This document shows, in pieces, positions 35,990-44,939 of a stretch of DNA of 59,885 bases (its first letter is position 1; each line of letters opens with the position of its first letter). Made by a program: the position numbers and the translations under genes. Origin of the DNA: Bacilli bacterium (lineage in GTDB: Bacteria; Bacillota_I; Bacilli_A; RF39; UBA660). Where the stretch lies: assembly GCA_017484065.1 (NCBI GenBank), contig JAFUTX010000016.1, forward strand, positions 1 to 59,885. The letters are read 5' to 3'. The notes under the pieces were generated by a model. That model saw nothing but the letters and a program-made list of their open reading frames with translations. It was not told the DNA's origin and ran no database searches.

Positions 35990-36410
35990 TACTATTTTCC
36001 TTTCTTTTTAGAAATGTATCTAAAATTATAGTAGCAGCAACCCCATCAATAATTTTTTTACGTTTTTCTCTTCGTGTATCAGCATCAATTAAATAATTCT
36101 CTGCTTCTACTGTACTTAATCTTTCATCAATTAGTGTAATTGGAATATCAACTTTTTCTTCTAACATGTGCTTAAAGTTCATACTCCTATCTGCTGCAAA
36201 GCCTAGTGTACTATCCATATTTTTAGGTAGTCCTAAAGCTATTTCACCAACATTTTTTTCTTTAATAATTTCTAAAACTTGATTGCAAGCATCTAAATAA
36301 TCCTCATTTTTAAAATGTATTACTTTATAAAATGAAGATATTGTGCCAGTTCTATCAGTAAGTGCTACACCACAAGTTTTAGTTCCTAAATCTAAACCGA
36401 TATATCTCAT
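35973..36410 (-). CDS. ruvX: Putative pre-16S rRNA nuclease / Holliday junction resolvase RuvX (YqgF)
   Basis: The 145-residue RNase H-like enzyme shows RYIGLDLGTKTCGVALTD with the first catalytic Asp, ALGLPKNMDSTLGF, and LIDERLSTVEAE near residue 98, all diagnostic of YqgF. It overlaps ireB by 4 bases and yrzB by 17, in the usual yrzL-yrrK-yrzB order. Confidence 0.95.
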   Translation of the reverse strand: MRYIGLDLGTKTCGVALTDRTGTISSFYKVIHFKNEDYLDACNQVLEIIKEKNVGEIALGLPKNMDSTLGFAADRSMNFKHMLEEKVDIPITLIDERLSTVEAENYLIDADTRREKRKKIIDGVAATIILDTFLKRKENSNGFSN

Positions 36411-36655
36411 AATTCTTTAAAATGACTTAATAATAAGTAATTAATTATCTCACTACGAGATATACTGCTTAGTTTAAGTCTAGCGTTTTTATAATTAGTT
36501 ATATATGATAAATCATCACTTAGTAAATAACCAAGTATTTGATTAATTGGATCATATCCTCTTTCTTTTATTAATTTAAATACTTCATCCAAAGTTAAAC
36601 CAACAAATTCTTTTCTTATTAATGACTTATCAAATAAAGTAGTATTATCTAACAT
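36407..36655 (-). CDS. IreB family regulatory phosphoprotein (YrzL)
   Basis: The 82-residue protein (TTLFDKSLIRKEFVGLTLDE, GYDPINQILGYLLSDDLSYI, ARLKLSSISRSEII) matches the UPF0297/IreB family; in Enterococcus IreB is phosphorylated by the kinase IreK and affects cephalosporin tolerance. It opens the eight-gene operon that runs to greA and has its own promoter upstream. Confidence 0.92.
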   Translation of the reverse strand: MLDNTTLFDKSLIRKEFVGLTLDEVFKLIKERGYDPINQILGYLLSDDLSYITNYKNARLKLSSISRSEIINYLLLSHFKEL

Positions 36656-36681
36656 ATTACACCTTCTTTAAGTACATAAAT

Positions 36682-36710
36682 ATTTTAACAAATAATGTAT
36701 TATTATACAA
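36682..36710 (-). promoter_or_regulatory. Promoter of the ireB-ruvX-mltG-trmR-greA operon
   Basis: On the minus strand TTGTAT (36710-36705) and TAAAAT (36687-36682) are 17 bases apart, about 30 bases before the ireB start codon. Confidence 0.6.
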
Positions 36711-36723
36711 GTTTTTGTCGCTA

Positions 36724-36752
36724 GAAAAAAAGAGAATTAACTAAAATTCTCT
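36724..36752 (-). terminator. Terminator with the ftsZ stop codon in its loop
   Basis: An 8-bp stem (AGAGAATT with AATTCTCT, loop of 6) is followed by a T-run on the minus strand. The ftsZ TAG stop (36743-36741) is in the loop and the last two sense codons form the first arm. Confidence 0.85.
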
Positions 36753-37805
36753 ATTTCTTAAGAAAGGTGGAATATCAATTTCACTATCTATATCATCAGC
36801 AAAAGTTCTTCTTCTTGGCATTGGACTTTCTTCTCTAATTTGAGGTTCAGCTTCTACTGCCCCTTCTCCTTCAAAACCTGTAGCTATTACAGTAACAATA
36901 ACTTCTTCATTTAAGTTTTCATTTTGAATAGCACCGAAGATTATATTCACATCACGATTAGAAGCAAGTCTAACTGTTTCAACAGCATCTTCAATCTCTG
37001 ATAAAGCTAAGTTTTTACCACCAGTTACATTAACAATCGCATTCTTAGCTCCCTCAATAGTAGTCTCAAGTAGTGGATTAGCTACCGCTTGACGAGCAGC
37101 TTCAATTGCTCTGTTTTCACCAGCATTGCATCCAATACCAATAATTGCACTACCACTATTAGCCATTACTGATTTAACATCAGCAAAGTCTAAGTTAATA
37201 ACTCCTGTAACAGCAATCAAATCTGATATTGATTGAACACCACGATGTAATACGTTATCAACCTCCTTGAATGCATCTTCAAAACTTGTATTCTTATCTA
37301 TTATTTCTTTTAATCTATCATTTGGAATTATAATTAATGTATCAACATGTTTCTTTAATTCTTCTAAACCAATTAAAGCATTTTCCATTCTTCTTTTACC
37401 TTCAAATCTAAATGGTTTAGTTACAATTCCAACAGTAAGCGAACCTTGGTTTTTAGCTATTTCAGCAATAACTGGTGCAGCACCTGTTCCAGTACCTCCA
37501 CCTAAACCGCAAGCTACGAATACCATATCAGCACCCTTAACTGCTTCTTCTAGTTCTGCTTTACTTTCCAAAGCTGCTTCTCTACCTATTTCAGGATTTG
37601 CTCCTGCCCCTAAACCTTCAGTAATAGTTGCACCTATTTGAATTTTATTTTCTGCTTTAGAAGCATTAAGAACTTGTAAATCAGTATTAACTACAATGAA
37701 TTCAACACCTTTTACTCCTTCTTCTATCATTCGGTTAACAGCGTTACATCCACCGCCACCTACACCTAATACTTTTATCTTTGCTATTTGATCGACTTTT
37801 ATCAT
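36741..37805 (-). CDS. ftsZ: Cell division protein FtsZ
   Basis: The 354-residue tubulin homologue forms the division ring. It contains [19 protein letters not shown], the GTP signature [14 protein letters not shown] near residue 104, NADFADV-type T7 loop ([15 protein letters not shown]), and the conserved C-terminal peptide [10 protein letters not shown] that docks FtsA and other partners. It follows ftsA by 13 bases. The gene is apart from the mraZ-rsmH-ftsL cluster. Confidence 0.99.
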   Translation of the reverse strand: MIKVDQIAKIKVLGVGGGGCNAVNRMIEEGVKGVEFIVVNTDLQVLNASKAENKIQIGATITEGLGAGANPEIGREAALESKAELEEAVKGADMVFVACGLGGGTGTGAAPVIAEIAKNQGSLTVGIVTKPFRFEGKRRMENALIGLEELKKHVDTLIIIPNDRLKEIIDKNTSFEDAFKEVDNVLHRGVQSISDLIAVTGVINLDFADVKSVMANSGSAIIGIGCNAGENRAIEAARQAVANPLLETTIEGAKNAIVNVTGGKNLALSEIEDAVETVRLASNRDVNIIFGAIQNENLNEEVIVTVIATGFEGEGAVEAEPQIREESPMPRRRTFADDIDSEIDIPPFLRNREF

Positions 37806-37818
37806 TTGCTACTCTCCT

Positions 37819-39060
37819 TTAATTATCAAAAAAATATCCAAATAATTTTCCTAGAACTGAATTTTGGGAAACATTATTATTATTAAAGCCACTAAATTCT
37901 TCTTGTTCTTCTATTGAAAATAAGGAATAATCTATATTTTTCTTTTTTAAATCATTATTATAGGATTTTATTAAACCAACTGCTGAACTATATTTATTAT
38001 TTCTTACACCAATTTCTTTAATACTACCTATTGTAACAGATTTACCAAACACTTCTTCTAATATAATATCAAAATCAGTAGTTTCTGTTACTCCTCCTAC
38101 AAACATTATATAACTAATTTTCTTTTTTGTTAAGTGATTTATTTGTTTTTTTACTAAATTTAGTATTTCGGCTAAACGATACATTACAATTTCACTTATT
38201 TCGTATTGGTTTATTTTAATTGCTTCTCCAAGTTTGTTAGTTACTTCTACACTCTCGCTAGCCTCAGCAAAACGATTATGAGCTAAACTTAGTTTTTCTT
38301 TTAACTTTTTAGCTTCATTGTTAGTAATTTTATATATAAATTCAATATCTCTATCTACGTTGTCTCCACCTAAATCTAAAGTAATAGTATTAGTAAGAAC
38401 TCCTTTATTAAAGCTAGATAATGTTGTGGTAGAAGCTCCTATATTTACTACTATTCCACTATTAGAATCCATATTTTTATTTTTTATACTATAGTAATCT
38501 CCTACTGTTGATAAATACATACCACTAACTTCAATACCTAAGTGTTTTAAACATTTTCTAATTGGATCAACATTACTATTAGGTACATCACACATAACTG
38601 ATTTAACAGCTATTTTATTACTTTGCATATTAAGAGGATTAGCTACTAAATTATCATCATTAATCCTATATATTGTGGGAGTAGCACTTATAACAGTTCT
38701 ATCATCTTGCATTTTACTATGAATAGACGATTGTAATACCCTATCCAAATCAGCCTCTGTAATTATTTTGTTATCATTTATTACATTAGTTTGGCCTTCG
38801 CATATGACAACATCGGCATTTTTAGATGATATACTTAAAATAACTTTTTTTATCTCTAAACCCACTACATCATTAGCTTTATTAAATAATTCTCGTAATG
38901 AGCCAACTAAAGCTTCTGGTTGAGTTACAATTCCTTTTTTTAAACCTTTACTAGGATGTTCTACTACAGCAAGAATATTTAATTTATTTTTAAAATATTC
39001 TCCAATTACTAACTTTAAGTTATTTGTACCAATATCTAAACTAGCAATTATTCTCCTCAT
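37819..39060 (-). CDS. ftsA: Cell division protein FtsA
   Basis: The 413-residue actin-like protein anchors FtsZ to the membrane. The phosphate-binding DIGTNNLKLVIGE is at the start, SHS2 domain residues follow, VNIGASTTTLSSF and GGDNVDRDI mark the second nucleotide loop, and the C-terminus (SVLGKLFGYFFDN) is the amphipathic membrane-targeting helix. It is transcribed with ftsZ from a promoter at 39092-39120. Confidence 0.95.
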   Translation of the reverse strand: MRRIIASLDIGTNNLKLVIGEYFKNKLNILAVVEHPSKGLKKGIVTQPEALVGSLRELFNKANDVVGLEIKKVILSISSKNADVVICEGQTNVINDNKIITEADLDRVLQSSIHSKMQDDRTVISATPTIYRINDDNLVANPLNMQSNKIAVKSVMCDVPNSNVDPIRKCLKHLGIEVSGMYLSTVGDYYSIKNKNMDSNSGIVVNIGASTTTLSSFNKGVLTNTITLDLGGDNVDRDIEFIYKITNNEAKKLKEKLSLAHNRFAEASESVEVTNKLGEAIKINQYEISEIVMYRLAEILNLVKKQINHLTKKKISYIMFVGGVTETTDFDIILEEVFGKSVTIGSIKEIGVRNNKYSSAVGLIKSYNNDLKKKNIDYSLFSIEEQEEFSGFNNNNVSQNSVLGKLFGYFFDN

Positions 39061-39091
39061 TTTTATTCACATCCTATTTTCTACATTTTTA

Positions 39092-39120
39092 ATTATATCG
39101 AAAAATTATTTATTGTGCAA
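39092..39120 (-). promoter_or_regulatory. Promoter of ftsA-ftsZ
   Basis: On the minus strand TTGCAC (39120-39115) and a perfect TATAAT (39097-39092) are 17 bases apart, about 30 bases upstream of the ftsA start. Confidence 0.75.
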
Positions 39121-39151
39121 CTTTTATTAAGATAAATTTTAAATTAAAGGC

Positions 39152-39180
39152 AAAAAAAAATAACGAGTTACCTCATTATT
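39152..39180 (-). terminator. Terminator of infC-rpmI-rplT over the rplT stop
   Basis: A 9-bp stem with one wobble (39159-39167 with 39172-39180, loop of 4) precedes a T9 run on the minus strand; the rplT TAA stop (39178-39176) is inside the stem. Confidence 0.85.
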
Positions 39181-39748
39181 TTAAATTTGAAATTAATTCA
39201 TCTTTTTTCATAGTTGAATAGCCTTTAACACCTTGTTCTTTAGCTATAGCTTTTAATTCAGCTAATGTCTTTTTACTATAATCAACTTTTTCTTCTTTTT
39301 TAGGTTCTTTAGCAGTTTCTTTCTTTTCTACTTTTTTAGTTTCAGCTTTTGCTTCTACTTTCTTTTCTACTTTCTTTTCAGCTTTAGCTCCATTTTTTAA
39401 TGCATCTTTAGCAATTTCTACTAAATTTGTAAAAGCTTCAGCATTATCAATAGCTAATTCACTTAACATTTTACGGTTAACTGTAACACCAGCTATATTT
39501 AAACCATTAATGAATTTAGAATAACTAATATCATTCATTCTACAAGCAGCATTGATACGTGTAATCCATAATTTTCTGAAATTACGTTTATTTTGTTTTC
39601 TATCACGATATGCATAAGCTCCACTATGGAATAGTTGTTCTTGTGCTGTTTTATATAATCTATGTTTACTTCCAAAATAACCTTTAGCTTGTTTTAATAC
39701 TTTTCTTCTTCTGTTTTTAGAAACATTTCCACCTTTAACTCTTGCCAT
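39176..39748 (-). CDS. rplT: Ribosomal protein L20 with C-terminal Rho_N/SAP-like extension
   Basis: Residues 1 to about 116 are a normal L20 ([60 protein letters not shown]). L20 assembles early on 23S rRNA and also represses its own operon. Here the protein continues to 190 residues: a Lys/Ala/Glu-rich linker (about 118-153) and a terminal segment [20 protein letters not shown], then [16 protein letters not shown], that matches the helix-extended-helix of Rho N-terminal/SAP nucleic-acid-binding domains. Typical L20 is about 115-120 residues, so this is an extension of about 70. Last gene of the infC operon. Confidence 0.92.
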   Translation of the reverse strand: MARVKGGNVSKNRRRKVLKQAKGYFGSKHRLYKTAQEQLFHSGAYAYRDRKQNKRNFRKLWITRINAACRMNDISYSKFINGLNIAGVTVNRKMLSELAIDNAEAFTNLVEIAKDALKNGAKAEKKVEKKVEAKAETKKVEKKETAKEPKKEEKVDYSKKTLAELKAIAKEQGVKGYSTMKKDELISNLK

Positions 39749-39760
39749 TTAAACCACCTT

Positions 39761-39952
39761 CTATATAACAGATTTAATTCTGCTAGTATCTCCTTTACTT
39801 AATGTACCTTTATTTCTTCTTTGTCTAACTGCCTTAGAACTATCTTTGCTAGTCTTATGATTTCCATTACTCTTCTTATAAGATAATGTACCATTTTTTC
39901 TCTTTTTAAACACTTTACTGCTAGCCTTATGTGTTTTTTGTTTATTTGCCAT
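39761..39952 (-). CDS. rpmI: Ribosomal protein L35
   Basis: The 63-residue basic protein (KTHKASSKVFKKRKNGTLSY ... RQRRNKGTLSKGDTSRIKSV) is L35 of the large ribosomal subunit. It is placed between infC and rplT as in most bacteria, 12 bases before rplT. Confidence 0.95.
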   Translation of the reverse strand: MANKQKTHKASSKVFKKRKNGTLSYKKSNGNHKTSKDSSKAVRQRRNKGTLSKGDTSRIKSVI

Positions 39953-39970
39953 AAATATTCCTTCTTTCTA

Positions 39971-40498
39971 CTACTTTTTAGGTGCTAGTAATATAAACAT
40001 ATTACGTCCTTCTTGTTTGGGTTTAGATTCAATATCAGCTACATCTGATAAAGCATCAGCAAACTTTAAAAGCACATCACTGCCTAATTCTGGATGAGCC
40101 ATTTGTCTACCTTTAAAATGAATAAATGCTTTAATCTTATGTCCTTTTTTAAGATATTCACTAGCATTTTTTCTTCTAGTTTCAAAATCATGAATATCGA
40201 TTGTCACAGATAAACGATATTCTTTAACATCCTTATTAGTCTCTCTTTGCTTTTTTTGAGCTTCTTTTAGCTTTTTTTGCTTTTCATAACGGTATTTATT
40301 ATAATCCATTATTTTTCCTACTGCTGGTGTAGCATTACCATTCATTAATACTAAATCAAGTCCAGCATAATTTGCTAATGTTAAAGCATCAGCTTTTGAT
40401 TTAACTCCCATTTGTTCGCCGTTTGGCCCAATTACCATTAACTCAGCAGCTTTAATTTCATCATTAATTGGTAACTCATTTTTGTCCTTTGCTATAAT
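39971..40498 (-). CDS. infC: Translation initiation factor IF-3, probable ATT start
   Basis: The 175-residue factor prevents subunit joining and proofreads start codons. It shows LPINDEIKAAELMVIGPNGE near the N-terminus, NKYRYEKQKKLKEAQKKQRE linker and KAFIHFKGRQMAHPELG in the C-terminal domain. No ATG exists at the right place: the upstream in-frame ATG (40549) lies inside a terminator hairpin. A strong GGAGGTG (40508-40502) stands just ahead of ATT (40498-40496), and initiation there gives (M)IAKDKNE, like other IF-3 proteins. A rare AUU start is the known basis of IF-3 self-control in E. coli. A GTG overlapping the ribosome site is a weaker alternative. Confidence 0.92.
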   Translation of the reverse strand: MIAKDKNELPINDEIKAAELMVIGPNGEQMGVKSKADALTLANYAGLDLVLMNGNATPAVGKIMDYNKYRYEKQKKLKEAQKKQRETNKDVKEYRLSVTIDIHDFETRRKNASEYLKKGHKIKAFIHFKGRQMAHPELGSDVLLKFADALSDVADIESKPKQEGRNMFILLAPKK

Positions 40499-40651
40499 TC
40501 GCACCTCCACACAATCAAAAAGGATGGACACGTAAAAATATCCATCCAAAAATCCATATTTAAACTATTATATAATTTCTATTCTATGGCTTGGTACCTA
40601 CTAACTTTAGCTAGTCAGGTGGATATTTAAATCGCTTTCCTTTTCAATAAC
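40499..40651 (-). promoter_or_regulatory. infC-rpmI-rplT leader with attenuator (L20-leader type)
   Basis: The about 150-base leader contains an intrinsic terminator (GGATGGA 40547-40541 with TCCATCC 40528-40522, then T5) only 14 bases before the infC ribosome site. Upstream bases such as ATATCCACC (near 40625-40617) could pair with the terminator arm. The arrangement matches the Firmicutes L20 leader, where L20 binding favours termination and represses the operon. Confidence 0.75.
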
Positions 40652-40657
40652 AATAGT

Positions 40658-40686
40658 ATTTTATTATTTTTTTATTTATTTGTCAA
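40658..40686 (-). promoter_or_regulatory. Promoter of infC-rpmI-rplT
   Basis: On the minus strand a perfect TTGACA (40686-40681) and TAAAAT (40663-40658) are 17 bases apart. The -35 box touches the stop codon of the upstream yebC-like gene. Confidence 0.85.
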
Positions 40687-41403
40687 CTATAAATTTACAT
40701 TATGATAAATTTCTGAAACATCTTCTATTTCATCAAGTAATCCATATAAACGATTAAATAACTCTAAATCTTCTCCTTCTAAAGTTACTTTATCTTTTGG
40801 ATACATTCCTATTTCATCAATTTCATAATCAACGTTAGGTATAATACCTTCAATAGTATCTTTTAAATTACTTGCATCATTAGGATTAACACTAATAGTA
40901 ATTATTCCATCTTCGCTTTCAAATTCAACTGGTTCTATTCCTTTATCTAGTAGAGCCATTAATACATCTTCTTCTTTATCACTTTTAAAAGCTATTACTG
41001 CTAAATGATCATAGTTAAACGCTACTGAATTAGTAACGCCTAAACTTTTATGTACTTTATTAAAAGCAGCTCTTACGAAACCAACTGTTCTATTTACATT
41101 ATCAGTTAATGTTTTAATTATAAGTGTTGAAGCTCCAGGACCAAATCCTTCATAAATAACTTCTTTATAGTCTTCTCCACCTACACCTTTTGCTTTATCT
41201 ATAGCTCTATTAATTATATCACTAGGAACTTGTTGTTTCTTAGCTTTTTCAACCATTCTTTTAAGTGCTATATTACTATCTATTTCTGGAACACCTTTTT
41301 TAGCTGCTAAATATATTTCTTTTGCAAAGTTTGAATATAATTTAGCCTTAGCTGCTCCTGTTTTTGCAATACTTGCTTTTCTTACTTCATATGCTCTTCC
41401 CAT
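40687..41403 (-). CDS. YebC/PmpR family DNA-binding regulatory or translation protein
   Basis: The 238-residue protein (GRAYEVRKASIAKTGAAKAK, then EIYLAAKKG and RAIDKAKGVGGEDYKEVIYE) is a YebC/PmpR/YeeN-family protein; the slightly different start (RAYEVRKASIAKT rather than GHSKWSNIK) is that of the YeeN subgroup. Some members are transcription regulators and recent work links others to relief of ribosome stalling at proline runs. I start at ATG 41403, 6 bases after AAGGAG, because the upstream in-frame codons would place the ribosome site inside the gene. Confidence 0.9.
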   Translation of the reverse strand: MGRAYEVRKASIAKTGAAKAKLYSNFAKEIYLAAKKGVPEIDSNIALKRMVEKAKKQQVPSDIINRAIDKAKGVGGEDYKEVIYEGFGPGASTLIIKTLTDNVNRTVGFVRAAFNKVHKSLGVTNSVAFNYDHLAVIAFKSDKEEDVLMALLDKGIEPVEFESEDGIITISVNPNDASNLKDTIEGIIPNVDYEIDEIGMYPKDKVTLEGEDLELFNRLYGLLDEIEDVSEIYHNVNL

Positions 41404-41413
41404 AACTATCTCC

Positions 41414-41656
41414 TTAACCTCTTGGATTTCTAAAATGATTACCACTATTTATTCTAGGGGTATTATTAATTATATTACTTTCTCTAATATTTCTATTATT
41501 AAGCATTGGATCATTTTTATTTAGTAAATCATCATTTCTATTTAAACCATTATTTCTGCATATTTGCTCACTACTTTTTCTAGTATTCATACTTATATTA
41601 TTTGGATTTATATGTCTAAGTTCATTTCTTGTACCTAAAACTTTATTGTCATCCAC
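41414..41656 (-). CDS. Asn-rich small protein of unknown function
   Basis: The protein of about 80 residues is dominated by Asn, Arg, Asp and Ile (NNISMNTRKSSEQICRNNGL, LLNKNDPMLNNRNIRES) and is probably disordered. The GTG at 41656 follows AGGTGA with 5-base spacing; a GTG at 41665 overlapping the previous stop is an alternative. It lies between a membrane protein gene and yebC and is likely co-transcribed with both. No family is recognised. Confidence 0.4.
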   Translation of the reverse strand: MDDNKVLGTRNELRHINPNNISMNTRKSSEQICRNNGLNRNDDLLNKNDPMLNNRNIRESNIINNTPRINSGNHFRNPRG

Positions 41657-41661
41657 ACTTA

Positions 41662-42102
41662 TCACCTACGTTTTTTACTCTTTTTCTTACCTTTTTTCTT
41701 TGGTACATTTCTTTTTACTTTATTATTAGTTTTCTTTTTATTATCAGTATTAGCCACTTTTAAAACAGTATCATCTTCAATTAATTCATTTAATGATAAT
41801 ACCTTTTTATCCATTATACCATTTTTCTTAAATTCAATACCTTTAATAAAAGATAATTTATGATATTTAAAGTTTTTAATATTCCATTTTATATTAGCAA
41901 AACGTTTCTTTAAATCATCCATAAAATGATTTTCTTTAACTATTTTATCTTCTTTATTTTCTTCAACTTCAGTAACCGTTACAACGGCAGGTTTGCGATT
42001 TTTCTGAATAAACATCACTATTAAAATAATTAGTAATACTATTAAATAACTAAAAATTAAACTCATAAATAAAATATCAATTTGATCAAAATGCTTATTC
42101 AT
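41662..42102 (-). CDS. Single-pass membrane protein with very basic tail
   Basis: The 146-residue protein has one N-terminal membrane helix (residues about 10-32, ILFMSLIFSYLIVLLIILIV), a cytoplasmic part with KNFKYHKLSFIKGIEF, and a tail of about 30 residues rich in Lys (KRNVPKKKGKKKSKKRR), likely to touch nucleic acid or phospholipid. The start ATG 42102 follows GGGGTGAAG. Function is unknown. It overlaps the next gene by a few bases. Confidence 0.5.
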   Translation of the reverse strand: MNKHFDQIDILFMSLIFSYLIVLLIILIVMFIQKNRKPAVVTVTEVEENKEDKIVKENHFMDDLKKRFANIKWNIKNFKYHKLSFIKGIEFKKNGIMDKKVLSLNELIEDDTVLKVANTDNKKKTNNKVKRNVPKKKGKKKSKKRR

Positions 42103-42159
42103 ACTCTTCACCCCACTCATTTACACGTATTATATAACAATTTTTTTAAAAATCAACCA

Positions 42160-42792
42160 TTATTTTTCAGGATTATACTCAATAACATATAATTTATCTT
42201 CTTGTCTAACTATTGTTACTGTTGCTTGCTTATCATAACCCAAGTCTTTTACATAATCCCATTCTAACTTTATGTTATAAGCATCTATTTTAGAACCATT
42301 AAGTTCATACTCTCCTAAAGTATTCTCAACAACATTTATTGAACTAACTATAGGTAGCTCTTGATTACGTTTAATACTAGTACTATCTTTAACTAATTCA
42401 TACAGTGTATCCATAACTTTAGTTTTAAATTTTTCTTGTTCAGTTTCAAATATATATTCTAAACTACCAACATCATATTTATTAATTTTATTATCAATAG
42501 TATATAAGTCAATTACGAATAATTTTGCTAAGCTATTAGCATATTCATTATAATCAATTTCATCTTGGCCTAGTATATCTTTTAACTTATTATATTCTTC
42601 CTTCATTAGATTAGAATCTCTTTCATCTAATGTATAACCGAATTTTTCGATATTATCAACCACATTACTAATAACTTTAGGTGTTATTTCATCTTTAGCT
42701 TTATGAAAGAATTTAAAATAGATAAGTAATGCTACTGCTAGAGTGATAATAACTACTATTATGGTTAATATAATCTTATATTTTTTACTCAT
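42160..42792 (-). CDS. Membrane-anchored protein of unknown function
   Basis: The 210-residue product has a signal-anchor at residues 5-27 (IILTIIVVIITLAVALLIYF) and an extracellular domain of about 180 residues, helical first (MKEEYNKLKDILGQDEIDYN) and beta-rich at the end (IKLEWDYVKDLGYDKQATVT). ATG 42792 is chosen because it lies one base after the ltaS stop and GAGGAAAATT precedes it. Translation is likely coupled to ltaS, so a role in cell-envelope assembly is plausible but unproven. Confidence 0.55.
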   Translation of the reverse strand: MSKKYKIILTIIVVIITLAVALLIYFKFFHKAKDEITPKVISNVVDNIEKFGYTLDERDSNLMKEEYNKLKDILGQDEIDYNEYANSLAKLFVIDLYTIDNKINKYDVGSLEYIFETEQEKFKTKVMDTLYELVKDSTSIKRNQELPIVSSINVVENTLGEYELNGSKIDAYNIKLEWDYVKDLGYDKQATVTIVRQEDKLYVIEYNPEK

Positions 42793-42793
42793 A

Positions 42794-44842
42794 TTAATTT
42801 TCCTCGCTATTCCTATTTTCAATCATTTTTTCTAAATTGTCTTTTTCATTTTTAATTAAATCATGAACGATTAAAGCATTAGATACTTCTAATCTTTTTT
42901 CGGCATAACTAGCATTTTTTTCAACATAATTTTCATTTAATACTGCTTTATCACTAATTATTTTATATTCATTCTTACTATTATTATAATAAACATAATT
43001 TGTTACATAGTTACCATTAGGATATACAACTAAATTTTTATCTTTAATATTAAAGATATCATGTCCTAAGGCAAAATCATTTTTGAATCCCATCATATTA
43101 CCAATAGTTGGCATAATATCATACATACCCATAACATTACTATTAGTACCATGTAATTTATTTCTAATACTCTTATTTTTAGTCCAAATAATTAATGGAG
43201 TATTTTTATTAAGTTCATGATCAAAATAATCATAATTGGTATATTCAGGATCATCTTCTTCATATACTTCACCAGTTTTATAATCATAATTATATAAATA
43301 ATTTAATTCTTTTCTACTTAGTTTAGCATCATGATCACCATACATAACAAATACTGTATCATTAAAGTATGGACTAGCATTTATATAATCAATAAATTCT
43401 CCTAATGCTACATCAGCATAATGAGCACTAGTAATATAGTTACCTACTGGTGTATTAGCTAAATAATTAGTTGTAACATCATTACCTGCTTCATCTTTAT
43501 ATGTTACAGACATATCATATTCACCATATTTATCTAAGAAAATAAATGGTGAGTGATTAGAAAGTGTAATAATAGTACCCATATAATTCTTATTATCTTG
43601 TTCAATCTTTTCAAGAATTGGAATTGCTTGTTTAAAGAACAATTTATCATTAATACCTAAATTAATTACATCATCTTCCGTAAAATCAAAAGATTCTTTA
43701 AAATACATTCCCTCGTAGCCTAAGTTAGGATGAACTTTATTTCTATTCCACATGCTAGCTAAGTTACCATGCATACTAAATGTATAATAGCCTTTTTCTT
43801 TTAATAACTTAGGTATAGTTACATATTCTCTATCATAATAAGTTGTAAATACTACTCCACTGCTAGCTGGTAATAAACTAGTTAATAAAGTAAATTCCGT
43901 ATCACTACTTGTACCAGTACTAATTTGTGGATAGAAATGATCAAAGAATAATCCTTCTTTAGACAACTTATTTATAGTAGGAGTAGCTTCAACACCATTG
44001 AAATTTAAATTCATTAAGTATGTTTGAATACCCTCCATATGAACAAATATTACATTCTTACCTTCTAAGATATTGGTATATTTATTAGTTTCTTCATATT
44101 CTTTTGATTCGTTAGATGAATAAAATTCTTTAAATAATTTAGCACTATCTTCGTAGCCAAATAAACTACTAAATTTTGGTGTTAGAGTTTGAAATAAGTC
44201 ATTACCTTGATACATAATAATTCCAAATCTTTCAACAATATATATTCTATTCCATTGTTTATTTAATCTACTATAATCCGATTTACTAGCAGTAATAAAT
44301 GTAATACCTAAGAATACTAAACCTACTATAAAAGTAGATAAAAACATCTTTTTACCTTTTTCTACTTTTGACATATAAGAGTAATATGGAGAAGTTTTAA
44401 GAATATGATGAATCAATATAAATAAAAGTATTAAAAAGATATATGAAAAGTCAGTTAACTTTAATCTTTCAATAATTGAACCAGTTACAGTATCAGTTTG
44501 ACTTAAACTAGATATTTCTCCAAAAGATGCAAAAGACACAAAGAATGTATAATATATAGAATTAAGTACTTCTGCTACTGTATAAACTAACATACATATA
44601 AAATAATATCTAAATTGTTTTTTTGGTTTAACAAAATACCCAAAAGAACCTATTATTAATATTAAAGCTATATCACATATAATTGGTTTAATGCTTAATG
44701 CCTTCCCTACAGTATTATATCTTAATAAAATAGTTCCAATCAAAGATAAAATAAAATATGATATGAATAATCTATTAGTTATAATATAAGATGCCACTTT
44801 TTTTCTAACATTGCGTGGACTAAAATTCAACTTCTTCTTCAT
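42794..44842 (-). CDS. ltaS: Lipoteichoic acid synthase family (membrane sulfatase)
   Basis: The 682-residue protein has five N-terminal membrane helices (about residues 20-200) and an extracellular alkaline-phosphatase/sulfatase domain with FVHMEGIQTYLMN (metal-binding Glu), STGTSSDTEFTLLTSLLP (nucleophile Thr), TFSMHGN and MYGDHDAKL. LtaS transfers glycerol phosphate from phosphatidylglycerol to build lipoteichoic acid, so this cell has a Gram-positive envelope. I start at ATG 44842, after GAGGGAG, rather than 17 codons upstream. It has its own promoter. Confidence 0.9.
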   Translation of the reverse strand: MKKKLNFSPRNVRKKVASYIITNRLFISYFILSLIGTILLRYNTVGKALSIKPIICDIALILIIGSFGYFVKPKKQFRYYFICMLVYTVAEVLNSIYYTFFVSFASFGEISSLSQTDTVTGSIIERLKLTDFSYIFLILLFILIHHILKTSPYYSYMSKVEKGKKMFLSTFIVGLVFLGITFITASKSDYSRLNKQWNRIYIVERFGIIMYQGNDLFQTLTPKFSSLFGYEDSAKLFKEFYSSNESKEYEETNKYTNILEGKNVIFVHMEGIQTYLMNLNFNGVEATPTINKLSKEGLFFDHFYPQISTGTSSDTEFTLLTSLLPASSGVVFTTYYDREYVTIPKLLKEKGYYTFSMHGNLASMWNRNKVHPNLGYEGMYFKESFDFTEDDVINLGINDKLFFKQAIPILEKIEQDNKNYMGTIITLSNHSPFIFLDKYGEYDMSVTYKDEAGNDVTTNYLANTPVGNYITSAHYADVALGEFIDYINASPYFNDTVFVMYGDHDAKLSRKELNYLYNYDYKTGEVYEEDDPEYTNYDYFDHELNKNTPLIIWTKNKSIRNKLHGTNSNVMGMYDIMPTIGNMMGFKNDFALGHDIFNIKDKNLVVYPNGNYVTNYVYYNNSKNEYKIISDKAVLNENYVEKNASYAEKRLEVSNALIVHDLIKNEKDNLEKMIENRNSEEN

Positions 44843-44864
44843 TTTCTCCCTCTTCACTAGATTA

Positions 44865-44893
44865 ATTCTATCATTGATTACATTTTTTTTCAA
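44865..44893 (-). promoter_or_regulatory. Promoter of ltaS
   Basis: On the minus strand TTGAAA (44893-44888) and TAGAAT (44870-44865) are 17 bases apart, 22 bases before the ltaS start codon. It diverges from the tRNA-Gly promoter, with 7 bases between the two -35 boxes. Confidence 0.7.
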
Positions 44894-44900
44894 TTTATAT

Positions 44901-44929
44901 TTGCATTATTCTCTTTTTTTTGATATTAT
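44901..44929 (+). promoter_or_regulatory. Promoter of tRNA-Gly
   Basis: TTGCAT (44901-44906) and TATTAT (44924-44929) are 17 bases apart, 10 bases before the tRNA. Confidence 0.8.
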
Positions 44930-44939
44930 CTATATGTAC

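Noticed and set aside
40499-40549. Extension of infC to the in-frame ATG at 40549
   Set aside because: These codons form the leader terminator hairpin and its T-run, and a strong ribosome site occurs downstream of them.
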